Shown: positions 31,572 to 46,000 of the stretch, one piece after another
Layout: every line of letters starts with the position of its first letter
How positions within the stretch are numbered: the first letter of the stretch is position 1
Assembly: GCA_023374045.1 (NCBI GenBank)
Contig: CM041783.1
Location: forward strand, 123,257,503-123,321,502
Reading direction: 5' to 3'
Length of the DNA: 64,000 nt
Source: Limonium bicolor
Taxonomy: Eukaryota; Streptophyta; Magnoliopsida; Caryophyllales; Plumbaginaceae
The notes under the pieces: generated by a model
What the model was told of the DNA's origin: nothing
The model's database searches: none
What the model saw: the letters and a program-made list of their open reading frames with translations, nothing else
Program-made: the position numbers and the translations under genes

Positions 31572-34500
31572 TGTAACTCCCCTACCGCTAATACTGTCAT
31601 TACCGTCCAATCTCCTCATATTTCCATACTCACGCAGCGGATACATACTTACACAACAGTGGGTGATACAATGCCGTTAGCCACCCATGTGACTAACAAG
31701 GCTTACTACTACTTACAGCATCGGTCAGATGGACCGGAATACCTGAGTACTACAAAGTCTCCATTCCATACAATACTCCCAAAATTACAATATAGTATAA
31801 TACTCCATACATGCGATACAATATACTGAGTTTACTAAGATCCAAATTCAAATACAACAATCCTTTCAAGTTTATACATACTCATTATAAGTCTAGCATC
31901 TACCCATTCCTCACAACTACATACTTGCAATTACATAACGGTGTACCCCTTGGTACACTTCTACATTCAAGGCTACAAGCCTTATACCATTCTCTACTAT
32001 CTACAATTCATTCCTAGCTATCTAAACAAAGCCGCCGGTCTCTTACTGTGACCATAACTGCTTCGGTACCTGTACAATAAAAACATTGCCCCAAGGGGCT
32101 CAGCTTACGCTGCATTTGACTTCCGCATACCCCGCGTACTAGCGAGGGTACGCCGACCACTTGGTCGAATACATGCAGTTCATTTTACAAATACATACAT
32201 ACTTGCATACATGCTTTCATTCATAATACCACAATACTACACAAGGAATACATACATACACTGCAATACATACAAGGCAGACAATACAAGTCAACCAATA
32301 CATACTTACCTTACCGAGATACGCTTACACCATACATACACAATACTTGTTAGCTCCTTTTGTCCACCCGGGTTAATCGGGTGGAGATTACTCTTTTACT
32401 TAGGGTCAATGACTTACACCAGCCAAGACCATTACTCATACATACTTTACTTACTTACTTACTTACTCAAGTCAAGTCGTAGTGACCTCCAGGCAGGGAC
32501 TACACCGTCCCACCACCGGGCTTTACTGTGGCTCACTAATCCAGGATGCTACCCATTTAAGGGGTTTGGGCCGTGGAAAAGATTAAAGCCAGGAATCGAA
32601 TCCAACCTCTTGTGTCTCCTCATCCTCACTAGTGGCTGAAACTATATCGGACTTCTACTCATTCCAATTTACTCGTACTTAAGTTAGGAGTTTGGTAGTT
32701 AGGAATTAGTAGAAGTCAACACATCCATACCACACAATAATACAATACACAAGTACACATCCATACCAAGGTATAATACTTTACACAAGTACACTACACG
32801 GTACATATACACTTCATTCTCATCCATTCATTTCATGAATTATACAAACTAAATGTTCAAGCCAATATACAAGAACAAATATAATACAAGCACAAGTAAG
32901 TGCATTAAAGTCCGATTCATGCTTTTATCTTATTTAGGTGATCAAATAAGCACACAAATCGGGGTAACCAGGTTAGGATACAGAGCATGAAGAAATCATA
33001 CCTTTCACCGTTGATTTTGGACTCACCGACTCCCTTCGGTGTTTGACTATTCGAATCCTAGCATATACATAGCGTTGGGTGGTTAATTATCTATAATTAA
33101 CCTTACTTATTACTTACTCCTAATGTTTCCTAGTTTATACTTACTAACTCATTGTTACTCAAATACATTTACTTATGTTACTTACTTAAAATTATTTCCT
33201 AAGCTTGTTTATAGCCTTAATGACCATTAAACATCATTAATCATGTCTTAATTACCTTATACTATCATTACCCTTCATTACCCTACCTTAGATTAGCTTT
33301 AAAACACTTTCTGTGAAGAATATGATGCGGTCCGGGTTATTGTCCGGGTTTACAAACCTGGACCACATGGTCTTTGTACTCTCGGGTGTGATCTTCAACT
33401 GGTCCGGGTTTGTGTACTACTTTGTAAACCCGGACCACAAGTTTGGAGATGTTACGGGTGTGAAAATGGGGTGGTCCGGGTTTAGGTCCTGGTTTACAAA
33501 CATGGACCACTCCTTACGCATTACATTCTGTACTGATTTTAGCCTGGTCCGGGTTTTTGTACTGGTTTACAAACCCGGACCAGTTGCAGTTTTTACATAT
33601 ATGCTAGTTTTTGACTATGTTTCAACTCCAAACTTCTACCAACCTCTTCCCCAATATTCCTACATATAATCTAGGGTGCTTTGACCCTAATTAGGCAATC
33701 AAAACTAACCTAATTCATCACTATACAAATCTGTTACATAATACATTCCACTATCAATTTTTTCCTCCTCTGTTACAATTTTTCTTCTTCCACAAATGCT
33801 ACAAAATTTTCCTTCCTTCTTCCCACTAATCCCATGGCTATTTCATTGCCTCATTTCCATTATACTCAACCCAAGTCTTACCCAGTACAATACTCATTTT
33901 ACTAAATCTTGCACACTAGTTCTTCCAATGCATAACTACACTTCTTGCTACAGATGTTTACACTCTTTTATTCTCATACTACTACTACCACTTCTTGGCT
34001 ACTAAACACCTTTACTCAACTCAATAAACACCTTGGTTTTCCCATTCACCAAGTCATCCTTAAATGCACATTTCCTACCAAACTTTTGCCAGAGTTCACC
34101 TTCAATTCTATCTTATCCACATACATCCTTTCTTGCTAGAATCATTCCTAATCTAGCCACACCCATACAAGGGTCCTACCAGCACTCAAAACAATACCAA
34201 TTCATCATTACTTCCTCAAACCACAATATCAATACACATACATAATTCTTTGGCTCTAAGGCCAACAATCCAAATGCTAGCTCATAAATACTCAAACTTC
34301 CATAACTACAATACTATTACAATATTTTGGGTTCTTTAATTAGTTTACCTATTCCCATTACTCAAATGCGCTAAAACTTAGCATTAAGAAGGAGCTCTTA
34401 CCTTAGGCCCTTAATTCTTCTTTTCTTTTCCAATTCTCCTCCTCTCTTTCTTACACAAGATCGGTCAAGTGGGCAATGGAGTTGCCAAACTCCATTCCCA

Positions 34501-35044
34501 TCACCTAATGAACACAAAACAAGTGTAATTATAATACTAACCCTTAGATTTATACTAATTCATTGAAGTGCTTAGAATATAAATTCTAGGGTTTACCTTT
34601 GGAGTGTTTTAGGAGGGGTTTTAGCCATTGGTTCAAGGAGATGATTCCATCACCATTGCAAGGTTGGAATGTTGCTCAAAAGAGAGAGAAAAATAGAGCA
34701 TTACAAGGGGGTACAAATCAGCTACAAAGAATGACGAAGGAAACTTGAGCCTTTTATGGAGATTTTTACCTTAATGGAGAGAGGAGACTCCAAGCTTTAA
34801 TTTGATACCATTTTCTCTTCAAATGGGCAAAAACCATGGAGATGAACTTCTTCATTTTGAGATTTTGAAAAGAGAGAATGGTAGAGAATGATGAGGGGAG
34901 CAAGAATATGTGGTTAGTTTTTCATTTGGAGCTCAAATGGAGATAGAGCATGGAGAAGAAGAGGGGCTGCCATGGATGTTAGTGGAGCTCCAAAATAGCC
35001 AGCTACAAGGGAAGAAAGAGAGAGAATCGGCTGGAAGAAGAGAA
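31572..35044 (-). repeat. LTR-B, left copy (truncated)
   Basis: The plus strand starts TGTAACTCCCCTACCGC, related to LTR-A. It is cut at 35044 by the start of LTR-C. Positions 33820-35044 match 51375-52603, part of the right LTR-B copy. Contents: CCCCAAGGGG motif (32068-32104), a TTAC microsatellite (about 32447-32465), the palindrome array 33329-33582, and gene-poor A/T-rich DNA with purine-rich 'gagagaga' stretches near 34680-35040. Nothing coding is recognisable. Confidence 0.75.
33329..33582. repeat. Palindrome array in LTR-B (four 38-bp modules, about 72-bp spacing)
   Basis: Modules at 33329-33365, 33400-33437, 33472-33509 and 33545-33582 each start TGGTCCGGGTTT (or GGTCCGGGTT) and end with its mirror, AAACCCGGACCA. 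Starts are 71-73 bp apart. The arms of each module can pair as a hairpin. Sequence between modules is not conserved. Confidence 0.8.
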
Positions 35045-38000
35045 CGTAACACCCCTACTAATAACATCACACTTAACCTTTAATCGCAACGGAGATCACA
35101 TCATAAACATTGACTAACTCAATGGGTGTTACACGCCGTTAGCCACCCACGTGGCTAACAAGGCTATTACTTACACAGTGTGCCGGTCTGATGGACAAGA
35201 TTACTGAGAGCTACACTTTACATTAACAAGTCCGTTACAGTCTGAATACAAATACAATTACAAACCAAACTGTACCGAGTCTAATACATTCCATTATCGA
35301 TATCACGCTAAACTAAATAACCACCCATACATAAACAGTTACCCCGTCCTACTCTCGAATGGCTGCCAACTTCATTGTACCTGAAAAGTAATGGGGGCCC
35401 CCAAAGGGGGTCAGCACCTTTGCTGGCATGGTAATCGTGCAACCCGCATACTACCGGGCCACACACAACTATTTGTCGTCTGAGCATGCGGTTAATTATA
35501 TTTAAAACATGCATGAAAACGATACACACATATCATGCTTATAAATCACACATCCAATGAACAAGATTCAAACATAAGGTTAACACATCACATTGGTTAG
35601 ATCACATTATTGTGTTCGTTGACCCTTGAGGATTCTACCCTAATGGAGCTATTCCTTGTTAGACGACACATACCCATTTAATCGGGTCATATTTAATTAC
35701 CTCTTATATTTGTACGGGGTTGATATCGGAGATCAACGTACACAACATAACAATATACTTCACATAATAACATGTATACAACTTAATACCGTTTTTCTTA
35801 GAGAACGTACTCTTTACTTAGGATGTGCCGGAGGAAATATAGGCCCGAGAACACCGTACACATTTACTTCACTTAGATGTGTCGGCCGTAATATAGGCCC
35901 GATTACACCATACACAATTTCCCCTAGCTCCAAATAACATTGAGGTAGGTAAGCCTTGGTTAAGCTTGTGGGTGGTTGTAATCCAAGGGAAGAAAACAAC
36001 CATAACATAACAGTATTCCCCCTAGCCTGAATAATAATCAAGGTAGGTAAGCTTTGGTTAAGCTTGTGGGTGATTGTAATCCAAGAAGGAAAAACAACCA
36101 TAACATAATAGAGTGAGAGTTAATTCAAATATAGACATCGACTCCCAAACAACGCGCGTGACCGGAACAACCGGATTCATTACCCCCCATATATATACAT
36201 ATTAGTTAGAAGTTCCTGGATGGAACTTATCACATCATGACACCATTTGGTGCTACAAGCTTGGTTAATCACACACAAGGGAGGTAACATCCCATTCGAC
36301 AAACATGGACAACAACATTCGTTAAATAACGATATATTTAACCAATGTGATGTGTTAACCTTATGTTTGAATCTCTTATGTTATCCTAGAGTCGTAGTTA
36401 GAACGTTCCCGTTGGTTGGGACGTTTAATCCGAATACCGATCTCTTATGTGATCCTAGAGTTGGTTAGCTACGGTTTAACACATAATTAAGGTTAAACGG
36501 TATCGGAATTATTTACGCCACATTAATGAATTACTGTAAACTCATTTCATGCTTTATCTTGCAAGGTGGCAAACATACAGAAAAACACATAGGCATACAA
36601 GCCGGTGTAACCCGGTAGGACAGAGGTTATAAGAAAACCATACTTTACACCATGGGTTACTCTACCGTGTCCCCGATTATTCACTCCCACGCGTCTTCTC
36701 ACGCTCTCCGGGTAGTTTCCAAACAACTGGTATTATTATTCAAATATTTTATTAACAACAAATCTTACGGTATGTAAACTTCTATTACTCCCGTACTTAA
36801 CCCCGTTGACCCGTTCTCCTTAACTTATTTATATGATCTTAAGTTCACAACTTTCACATTCACTCTCACACTTTTTTATACTCCCAATGGCCTTTAAAAC
36901 TCACCAAACAAGGCCTAATCATCATCAAAAACCATTATCATTCATTTCCCTATCATAACGACACTTAAAAACACATTTTGGACACTTTTTAGACTGGTCC
37001 GGGTTTGTGTCCAGGGTTACAAACCCGGACCAATCCCAGAAATTACATTATGTGTGCAAATTAGCTTGGTCCGGGTATGTGTACTTGGATACAAACCCGA
37101 ACCACATGTTAAAATAAGTTTCTGGGACGTTTTTGAGGTGGTCCGGGTTTGTGTACTTGTTTACAAACCCGGACCATGTCTGTAGGTGTTAAAATTGACA
37201 GTTTTTGACCAGTTTTCAACCCCTAATCCACATCTAGTCATTCCCTAATCTCTCCACATGTTTTCTACATATTAAAACACCTCAAAAACTCACTAAACCT
37301 CTTCAAATCATTGGTTTAATCCCTACTCAATTTCATGCTCAAATTCTTAAATTTTCCATTCTCTCTGTTGCATTATGCACATCAGTGCACTTAAAACCTC
37401 TTTTGATGTTTCATAACCTTCCACCAACCTTACCAAATCATTCCTAGACCAATGCACTTCGCATACCAAGGTTCCACTCTTGTTTCCAAGCTACACACTC
37501 AAGTTCGTTTCTAGCAACACCAAAACTCTTAAATATCATCCTTGCTATAGAGTTTTGCCTAACTCCATTCTATTCTTCAACCAACACCACAATGTGGTTT
37601 ACCAACCAAATCAATTCCTAACCACACCAAGTTAACCCTAGGTCATGACAACTGACCAAGTCACCTAAATTCCTTAAGTTTCTACAAAAAATTCACCATA
37701 ACTTCGTTACTATGCTAACACATCCCAAATTCATAATCTTTATCACCTATTGCCAAAATGTTCATAATTCAACTATCCAAACCCTTAATGGGTTCTAACA
37801 GCACACACAATTTACCAAAGCTCCATCAATTACCACATAGTGCATTAACTCAAATGTTTGGCTCTTAGGCCCTTGAATCAAAACACAACTTAACATTGCA
37901 CCAAACACTAAACATCATCACAAAATTTCCTCTTACATTCACTAAACACATTATCAACACAATTTTTGATTTATTCATTTAAATTACCTAACCCAAGATT

Positions 38001-39339
38001 TAAAAAAAACATTAAGATGGTTCTTAAGGTAGATTTCTTACCTTAAGCCCATAGGTTCCTCTTTTAATCCTCCTTCTTCTCTTCTCTTGATTTTCGGCCA
38101 TGGGCATTTATCATTGCCACCACACTAAACCAACAATCACCAATAGCTAATAAGCATCAAGAGGGTTCTTAAATTCTAGCCTTTGCCCTAGAGTACAAGG
38201 AAGGGTTTAAATCACAAAATGAGGGAATTACCTTCAAACTCCTAAATGAAGTGTCTTGGCAATTGAACAAGGAAATCTCCAGCTCCCATATTGAGGATGG
38301 AAAAAACGGCTGGAATGGGAACCAACAAAGAGTTCACGTTGGTAATTTTTTTATTGGAAAGAAGCTAGAAAAAGAGAGACTTTATGTTCCTTTTCTTACC
38401 TTAAAACAACAAGGAGATGGTTTGGCTTCCAATGGTCTCCTTTAGCCTTCAAATGGAGCTATAACCATGGGGATGAAGTTAAAGACTTTGAGGTTTTGAA
38501 GGGTGGAAAATGATCCCTAAGGTGAGAGGAGTTCAACGGTATAATTTTTGTAAGATTTGGACTTGATTTGGGCTTTGAAAGTGGAGAAGGAAAAGAGCTG
38601 CTGAGAACCTATCTAAATTGCCATGGAAGGAATAGAAAGCAGAGAGAGCTCTGGGAGGAAGGAGAAATAATCGTAAGAGAGGAAGGGAATAGAGGAGAGA
38701 GGGGGAAATAAAGTAAATATGTACTTTTTGGTTACTTTTTGCTTTTCACACCAAAATAGAACTAGTATAGATAGGAGGGTGGGGATTTAAAAACGTGTAC
38801 ACACAAAAAGGGGCCAGACTTTTGCCAAATGAATGAAGGGCATTTTGGTCTTTTAGGAATTTATGCCTCATAAGTCCCCGTTTGGCACTATTCACTAACC
38901 GGGGCGTTTTCAGGATTTTTTTTCGTTTCTTTAATTTTAATGGTTCTTAGGCTCCAATTACTGTTTATTTATAGTTATATGATCAACTATAATTTTGAGG
39001 GGCCGTTTGACTATTTAAAGTCACGTTTTCGGGTTTTCTCGAAAAACGCGCTTTAAGACTCCGTTAGCGTTTTAACGCATTATTTAGATCCGTTTTCTTC
39101 GGGAATTTTTCCCACATGCTCTTCGTGTGTAATTAGGGTATAAAAATATATTTATAACCCCAGTGAAAGTTACAAACCTCCTAAAATAATTAAATACGCG
39201 TTTTCACGTTTTGTGACTTTTACGCATTTTCTTTTTCTTTTAGGTTTATATTTCTTCACCAATGATCTTAAGGACTTAATTAGCCTTAAAAAATCATAAT
39301 TGCATAATTAATTAACATATTAAGGTTTGGGGTATTTCA
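35045..39339 (-). repeat. LTR-C, 3' LTR of element C (complete, about 4.3 kb)
   Basis: The plus strand runs from CGTAACACCCC (first base changed from the expected T) to GGGGTATTTCA, so in element orientation it starts TGAAATACCCC. Its first 1.3 kb matches the truncated partner at 44573-45871. Contents: CCCCAAAGGGGG motif (35378-35415), two tandemly repeated segments near 35820-36085, the palindrome array at 36995-37176, and A/T-rich noncoding DNA. The short frame at 38251-38445 has no family features. Confidence 0.8.
36995..37176. repeat. Palindrome array in LTR-C (three 38-bp modules, 72-bp spacing)
   Basis: Modules at 36995-37032, 37067-37104 and 37139-37176 are exactly 72 bp apart, with TGGTCCGGGT/ACCCGGACCA-type arms, the same palindrome as in LTR-B and LTR-E. 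The second module has one arm change. Confidence 0.8.
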
Positions 39340-42300
39340 ATCTACCCCCCTTAAAAGAACTTCGTCCTCGAAGTTCTCACTTCCCAAGCATCATTTGAAT
39401 TAGAACACGGGGATTACTTGTAAAATAAAACTCTCAAAACCCAACATACTTTACATCACAACCTCGGACTTAACGGTCCGGGTAAACATATCCACATCCA
39501 TACATAACATAACATACTTATATGATAACCTCAGACTCAACGGTCCGGGTATCATAACAACATTGTACTTGCATAACAACCCTCAGACTCTCAGGTCTGG
39601 GTAACACAACAACATTTAGACTCATAGGTCTGGGTAACATAACGACCTTTCAGAACTTAACCACATTAAGACTCAAGGTCAAAAATAATATTTATTACAC
39701 ATACCACACAACATGTCTTAGCATGTATATCAACAAAAAATACCTTTTATATATACTGTGATCCCGCAGAACCCGGTCGCGATGGACACCTTCTGGTCCC
39801 CGTTCCTTTGGGAGATCAAAACAATCACTTAACTTTTAATATACATACTTCTCATGTCACCAGTTCGAAGACAAAGGCTCATACGTCCTCAGCTCGTGAG
39901 CAAGTACTACTAAAATATTCTTTACGTGGTTAAGTATAAGAGAATCCTTTATTCAAAATGCCAATTAGAATTTTTGGAAATGCCAATTGAAAATCCTGTT
40001 GAAAACTCAATACAACTCCAAGTCCAATTTATGCTCTTTGCGTCTTTCCTTAGCGTGATTATTTGTGACCACTTATAGGGGGCTTCAAGAATCATCCAAC
40101 CCTGATGTGATCAGTATCAGTGTTGAACTATCCTTCCGCCCCAATTTGTGTTCGGCTTCCCTTGATCTCATGAAAATCAAGTTTCACCTCCCACTTCAAT
40201 TTCAAACAACAACTAATTCAAGCATATACCATTTTTCTATCTTTTAATCCTTCTAGTCATAATCATACATCTCCAAGGGATAGAACTCCGTCTATCAATC
40301 ATCATCCAGATTCAACTTAATTCAAGTTACCTAGGGAATTTAATTCTCACTAGGTTCTATGTCGGTTTCATACCCCTTCATAAATCACAACACCGTATAT
40401 ATACATATTTATATGTTTTGATCAAAATATAATACACAATATTACATTTAGTATCATATGAACATATATGGTCGGGGTTTTAGTTCCCCGGGAGTTTCTT
40501 TACTCCCTTACACTTGTGCTCTCACACAATAGTTAACAAAGTAGACACACTTATCACAATGGTATTCGCATCTTCTGTGCGCAATTACCACAATTAAACC
40601 ATGAATGAATGCGTATGTTCATATTACTTACGCACCAATAGTTCACGTACACTTGTACATCAAAACACCCTAAGCAGTTTTAGGCTCTACCCCCCTTAAA
40701 AGGGATTACGCCCGCGTAATCAATCATTGAACATTGGTTTAAAATGTTCTGCCGTCCTGAAGTGTTTTAACTTCCACGCGGTCTGTTATACAATGAGTTC
40801 TGGTTAGAGGATCTTGACCATATTGGCGGTTTAGTCCCTAAACCAAGAATTCTCATTGGAGTTTTTTTTAACTCATAACCGGTTTTGGTTCTGGCCTGTG
40901 AGGCTTCTAGGCGTTAATAATTAGCCATTTATTCGTATTCACAATATACATTTGGTAACTGAAGCATGGGTTCACTGGCCTCTGCTGCGCAACTCTGATA
41001 ACTTTAGAGCTTAGTTTGCCCCATTCGTTATTCTTAATGTATTGTATATCTCCCATTTATCACCTTTATCTTGGTAATAATGGTTTCTCAACCGACGCGT
41101 GGTATCTCTTACCGTGAGCGAATTCGGTGAGTTACAACCTTTCTATCCACTTCCATGATAATTTACTGTGTATGCTACTATGTATTTCACAATGATTAAC
41201 TTGATTTCTTCCGACTTACTGTCGGTTGAGATTGAACTACTACCTAATGTGTAGTGCTCTCTTGGTTATTTCCCACACTTGAGGTATATTCCATACCGAT
41301 ATTTGGTATTCCGTGTTACTCCAGTCACTTATTGCTAACCAGGCCTCAATGTTTGGTTTCGTACAAGTACTCTATCATTGGTATGACCTTGCATTTCCTA
41401 TGCGTCGGTCTTATAGCGTTATAAATCTTTTTCTACTTCTACCACAATTAACATCTTCCCAATTCCTAGCTATCCCACTCGATCATTACTGCGCTAGTGC
41501 AATACCAAAACACTCAGTCATACAGAGTGCAGAGGCGTAAACTCTTGGCAGTAAATCTCTTATGCGATTGTAATAGGAATGCATACTGTGTTTCACTGAG
41601 ATTCTTATCACATAATACCGGCTATTGGCTTACTGCCTAGTTTATTTGCTATCACTTACCGTTGTATCTCCACTGGGTTTAACTCATAGCTGTGCTTAGT
41701 TGCCACATTATCGTTTAACAATACCTATATAACGGTCGCTTATTGCACACCGTATTCTTACTTCTTGTACAACACTAACTTACATGGCATCCACTCTCAT
41801 ATTAGCTTCCGTTCATGTGCTTCCATTATTTGTATTATGGTTCGTCATTCATTTGGATGACTACTGAATACACTATTTTTTTGAGTCTTTATGCTCTTTG
41901 AGCGTTGTTCATTCTTCATTTAGCATCACACACCTATGGTGGTTGCTATTAGACTTATTACTCCTCCGGTCTCCACAACTGGTATAAACATTACTTTTTA
42001 TATTTTTCATATTCAAATCATTCTGGGGTAACAATAATCTGGTCAATCCTTAATATATTTATTGAACTTGGTTCACATAACTACCGCTCCCGCGGTTTCA
42101 CAATATCAAGAGGTATCCCCACTCTTAAAGCAGTGGTTCGTTCTCCGCTCTATTTACTTGTATAACATTAATTCCTGCAATCAATCAAATTTATATAACG
42201 CATTTTGTTTGTGGCTTATAAGCCCTACTGCCTCGAGCTCTGCTCATTGTAGGATGTTTACACACATTTGCTTCTATATACAACATTACATGGTGTGGAG

Positions 42301-44572
42301 GTTGTATTGGGCTCCATGACAAGGTCGTTGCATCACACTTCCTTTCATGGGATGCCCCTTAGGAATGTTAGACTGCCTCCTGACGACTTATGTTTTAACC
42401 AAGTGTTAGTTTCAACTCTTGTGTTTCTGTCACGTTATCTCGTTCAACCATTGTTGATCCAAACACCCCTCAAGGATTGCTCCTGGGTGCTGCTAAGTTA
42501 TGCCCTTACATCTGGCTTGCACTTATTGGTACGTTTAGTTAACTACGCCGTTTTGCGTTTTTAGCTGGGTTTAATATTATCCCCTGATAGTTTAAGTGAT
42601 CATTCTAGGAGTTTCATCTCGTTCATTACACATTAACGTGTCCATATTAGGCATCTGCCTTGTCATGTATAGGCTGGGTTGTCATTCCAGCTATCATGTT
42701 TATCCCTCAGGATTCTTAAGACCTGTGCAATGTCTTTACATAACAGTCAGTGCACTTCACACTTCCCGACTCTTAAACATTTCCTTGAACGAATTCACTA
42801 ATTCTTTTAGTCTCGTTAACTGACTGAACTCTTTTACTTCAACCATTCGTGGTAATCCGTTGCTCTTGTTTGACTTTTACTGCTGACCGTAGTACGGAGT
42901 CGACTACTACCCGTGTTCCAGACTCTACTCGTATACATATGTGGGATACCATACTGATACATTGCTACTTACCCGACTAACCCATAAGTAGGTCTGTCAG
43001 GCCCACAAGCTCCTATCGGAGTGCGGTCGTCCCACATTTCAGTTAGTGCACTCGTAGTGTCCGTCACACGCCTTGGTGAAGTATTCTGTTGTCAACTCCT
43101 TCATATCATCCTATGATAATATGCATTCTGTGCTTCCCGAACTTAATTAAGGGAATTCTATCCACTGTTGTATTTAGTATGAACCCAATCCATTCCCTCA
43201 GGTTATCCGATTCCCATCTGCGTATAACTGTGTATAACTTACCTACTGCGTGGCGCTGAGGCCGGTGTAGGTCTTCTGGTTTTGTTTTAAAGAGAATCTG
43301 AAGTTAGTGAGAAAATTTGGGCTTAAAAGAAGGTTTGAAATGAACATGAGTTGGAAGAAAATTTAGGTGTGAAAACAGTTTGAAATAAATATGGGTTTAT
43401 AAGAAAAACTGAGTTTGATAGAAAATTCTTCCGGGTATTTAAAATGTCTTCACACTTTGACCATGGCTAGCCTCCCGCTAACTGGTACATCTTCACATAC
43501 AATGGTTAGGCCACTGAACCCTTCCAGGTTTCACTCTTCAGATTCTTGGATTCTTGATTCTATAATCACTTCCTTCAACAATACGGTACCTTACTAGGTA
43601 CTTTATAGTCATTAAAACTTTCCCGAATAGCCCCGTTATAGCAGCACTTGCAATTGCAAGTGCGCGATGCTGGCTGGCTATCGGTTCAACATGTGCTGGT
43701 TGTGATACTACTTTTATCACTACCGTATTTGGTAACCTTGTTGGCTCTTCCGTTGACCTTACAGTTTTGATAATAGAACATTCGCGCGACTCTCAATGGT
43801 CTTGACCTGGTAGTCGTTAACTAGGGTGACTCTCCGTTCACTTAACTCGGTGTTCTTCCTTAATGTTCATCCCCAGGCATTTGTCGTGGTTACCGAGACT
43901 TGATTCTTGTTTAGGTACTACTTCGTAGTCCTATTGAAGTATGTTTCACTAATACTCCCATAGTGGTCTAAACTATGATAATCGGGTATTACAGCCTCTT
44001 TGGCGCTGTAGGTTTGGAATCATCCAACCTTGACTAGTTCCTTAGTCGGTTACTGTACCATTGTCGGTACAATTTAACAATTGTGGTCCCGTAGACATGT
44101 GTCTCGGGTTGGTTGCTCCTCCATTGTCCGCTTCTGTGCACAGTTAGTGCTTCCTTTCTTGTTGGCTGGGTTTCCTCTATTTCAGTCTCTTGTAGATAGG
44201 ATTCTTAATCTTCCGCTATTTAGTGCGGGTAAAGGTGTTCAAACAGGTTCCGTCTCTGGAATTCAGATCTTGGAATCTACCGTATGACAGGTTTTGGTTC
44301 TTACAGGAATAATTCATAACAACCAGATCGAGTTGTTCCCGAGTATGAGAGGACTTTCCATCTCTCTGGCGTTCTTTTCCGAGTTATAAAACGGGGGTTG
44401 CGGAGGGCGGGAAGGATGTTGTAGGTATCCAGTGCACACTGGTAATTCCTAACTAGCGTACCTCTCACGCTATCACTCAACCCTTAACCCAAAGTCTTAA
44501 CGCCTAACTCGGTACTTCCTAAGCTCGGTATTTCCAGTCATCAGAGTGATACTTCGCTCTGATACCACTTTT
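39340..44572 (-). mobile_element. Internal region of element C, no recognisable genes
   Basis: About 5.2 kb between the PPT (39340-39357, minus strand purine-rich, next to the LTR start) and an initiator-Met primer site (44556-44568, GTGGTATCAGAGC on the minus strand). Just inside the PPT the minus strand reads CTTCGAGGACGAAGTTC, which I associate with the 3' end of pol in many Gypsy elements. Otherwise I see no gag knuckle, DSGA, RT or integrase motif; open frames are short. It behaves like a large non-autonomous derivative or a very decayed element. About 100 bp at 40230-40330 is related to 45910-46000. Confidence 0.55.
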
Positions 44573-45871
44573 TGTAACACCCCTACTAATAACATCACAC
44601 TTAACCTTTAATCGCAGCGGAGATCACATCACAAACACTGACTAACTCAATGGGTGTTACACGCCGTTAGCCACCCACGTGGCTAACAAGGCTATTACTT
44701 ACACAGTGTACCGGTCTGATGAAAAAGATTACCGAGCACTACACTTTACATTTACAAGTCCGTTACATTCTGAATACAAATACAATTACAAACCAAACTG
44801 TACCGAGTCTAATACATTCCATTATCGATATCACGCTAAACTAAATAACCACCCATACATAAACAGTTACCCCGTCCTACTCTCGAACGGCTGCCAGCTT
44901 CATTGTACCTGAAGAGTAATGGGGGCCCCCACAGGGGGTCAGCACCTTTGCTGGCATGGTAATCGTGCAGCCCGCATACTACCGGGCCACGCACAACTAT
45001 TTGTCGTCTGAGCATGCGGTTAATTATATTTAAAACATGCATGAAAACGATACACACATATCATGCTTATAAATCACACATCCAATGAACAGGATTCAAA
45101 CATAAGGTTAACACATCACATTGGTTATATCACATTATTGTGTTCGTTGACCCTTGAGGATTCTACCCTAATGGAGCTATTCCTTGTTAGACGACACATA
45201 CCCATTTAATCGGGTTATACTTAATTACCTCTTATATTTATACGGGGTTGATATCGGAGATCAACGTACACAACATAACAACATACTTCACATAATAACA
45301 TGTATATAACTTAATACCGTTCTTCTTAGAGAACGTACACGTTACTTAGGATGTGCCGGAGGAAATATAGGCCCGAGCACACCGTACACATTTACTTCAC
45401 TTAGATGTGTAGGCCGTAATATAGGCCCGATCACACCATACACAATTTCCCCTTAGCTCCAAATAATAGTGAGGTTGGTAAGCCTTGGTTAAGCTTGTGG
45501 GTGATGGTAATCCAAGGAAAGAAAACAACCATAACATAACAGTATTCCCCCTAGCCTGAATAATAATCAAGGTAGGTAAGCTTTGGTTAAGCTTGTGGGT
45601 GATTGTAATCCAAGAAGGAAAAACAACCATAACATAACAGAGTGGGAGTTAATTCAAATATAGACATCGACTCCCAAACAACGCGCGCGTTACCGGAACG
45701 ACCGGATTCCTCACCCCCCATATATATATACATATTAGTTAGAAGTTCCTTTATGGAACTTCTCACATCATGACACCATTTGGTGTTACAAGCTTGGTTA
45801 ATCACACACAAGGGAGGTAACATCCCATTCGACAAACATGGACAACAACATTCGTTAAACAACGATATATT
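44573..45871 (-). repeat. LTR-C, 5' LTR of element C (truncated)
   Basis: It starts TGTAACACCCC beside the primer site and follows 35045-36340 closely, then leaves the alignment at about 45871. The missing part (about 3 kb) includes the palindrome array. The CCCC...GGGG motif is kept at 44906-44943. Confidence 0.75.
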
Positions 45872-46000
45872 TAAACAAAGGCAACTCACAATTCGATAAT
45901 TTCCATTTTATATCTTTTTACTCTTCCTAGTCATAATTACTAATTTACGCATCTCCAAAGGATGGAATTCAGTCCATCCGTCATTCTCAATCTACTTCCC
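45872..46000. other. Short C-like internal fragment at a rearrangement junction
   Basis: This 130-bp stretch resembles 40215-40330 of the element C interior ('tagtcataat', 'catctccaa-ggat', 'gaa-tc-gtc'), but sits between the truncated LTR-C and the coding end of element D. It ends in TTCCC (45996-46000), the same five bases that follow LTR-D at 51375-51379. It probably marks a deletion or recombination joint. Confidence 0.4.

Noticed and set aside
33329..33582. Palindromic repeats at even spacing as a CRISPR-like locus
   Set aside because: Intervening DNA is diverged repeat, not spacers; the arrays lie inside LTRs of several elements in a eukaryotic genome.
35656..35937. Short open frames in LTR-C
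   Set aside because: They are not conserved in the second LTR-C copy as frames, and they lie in tandemly repeated LTR DNA.
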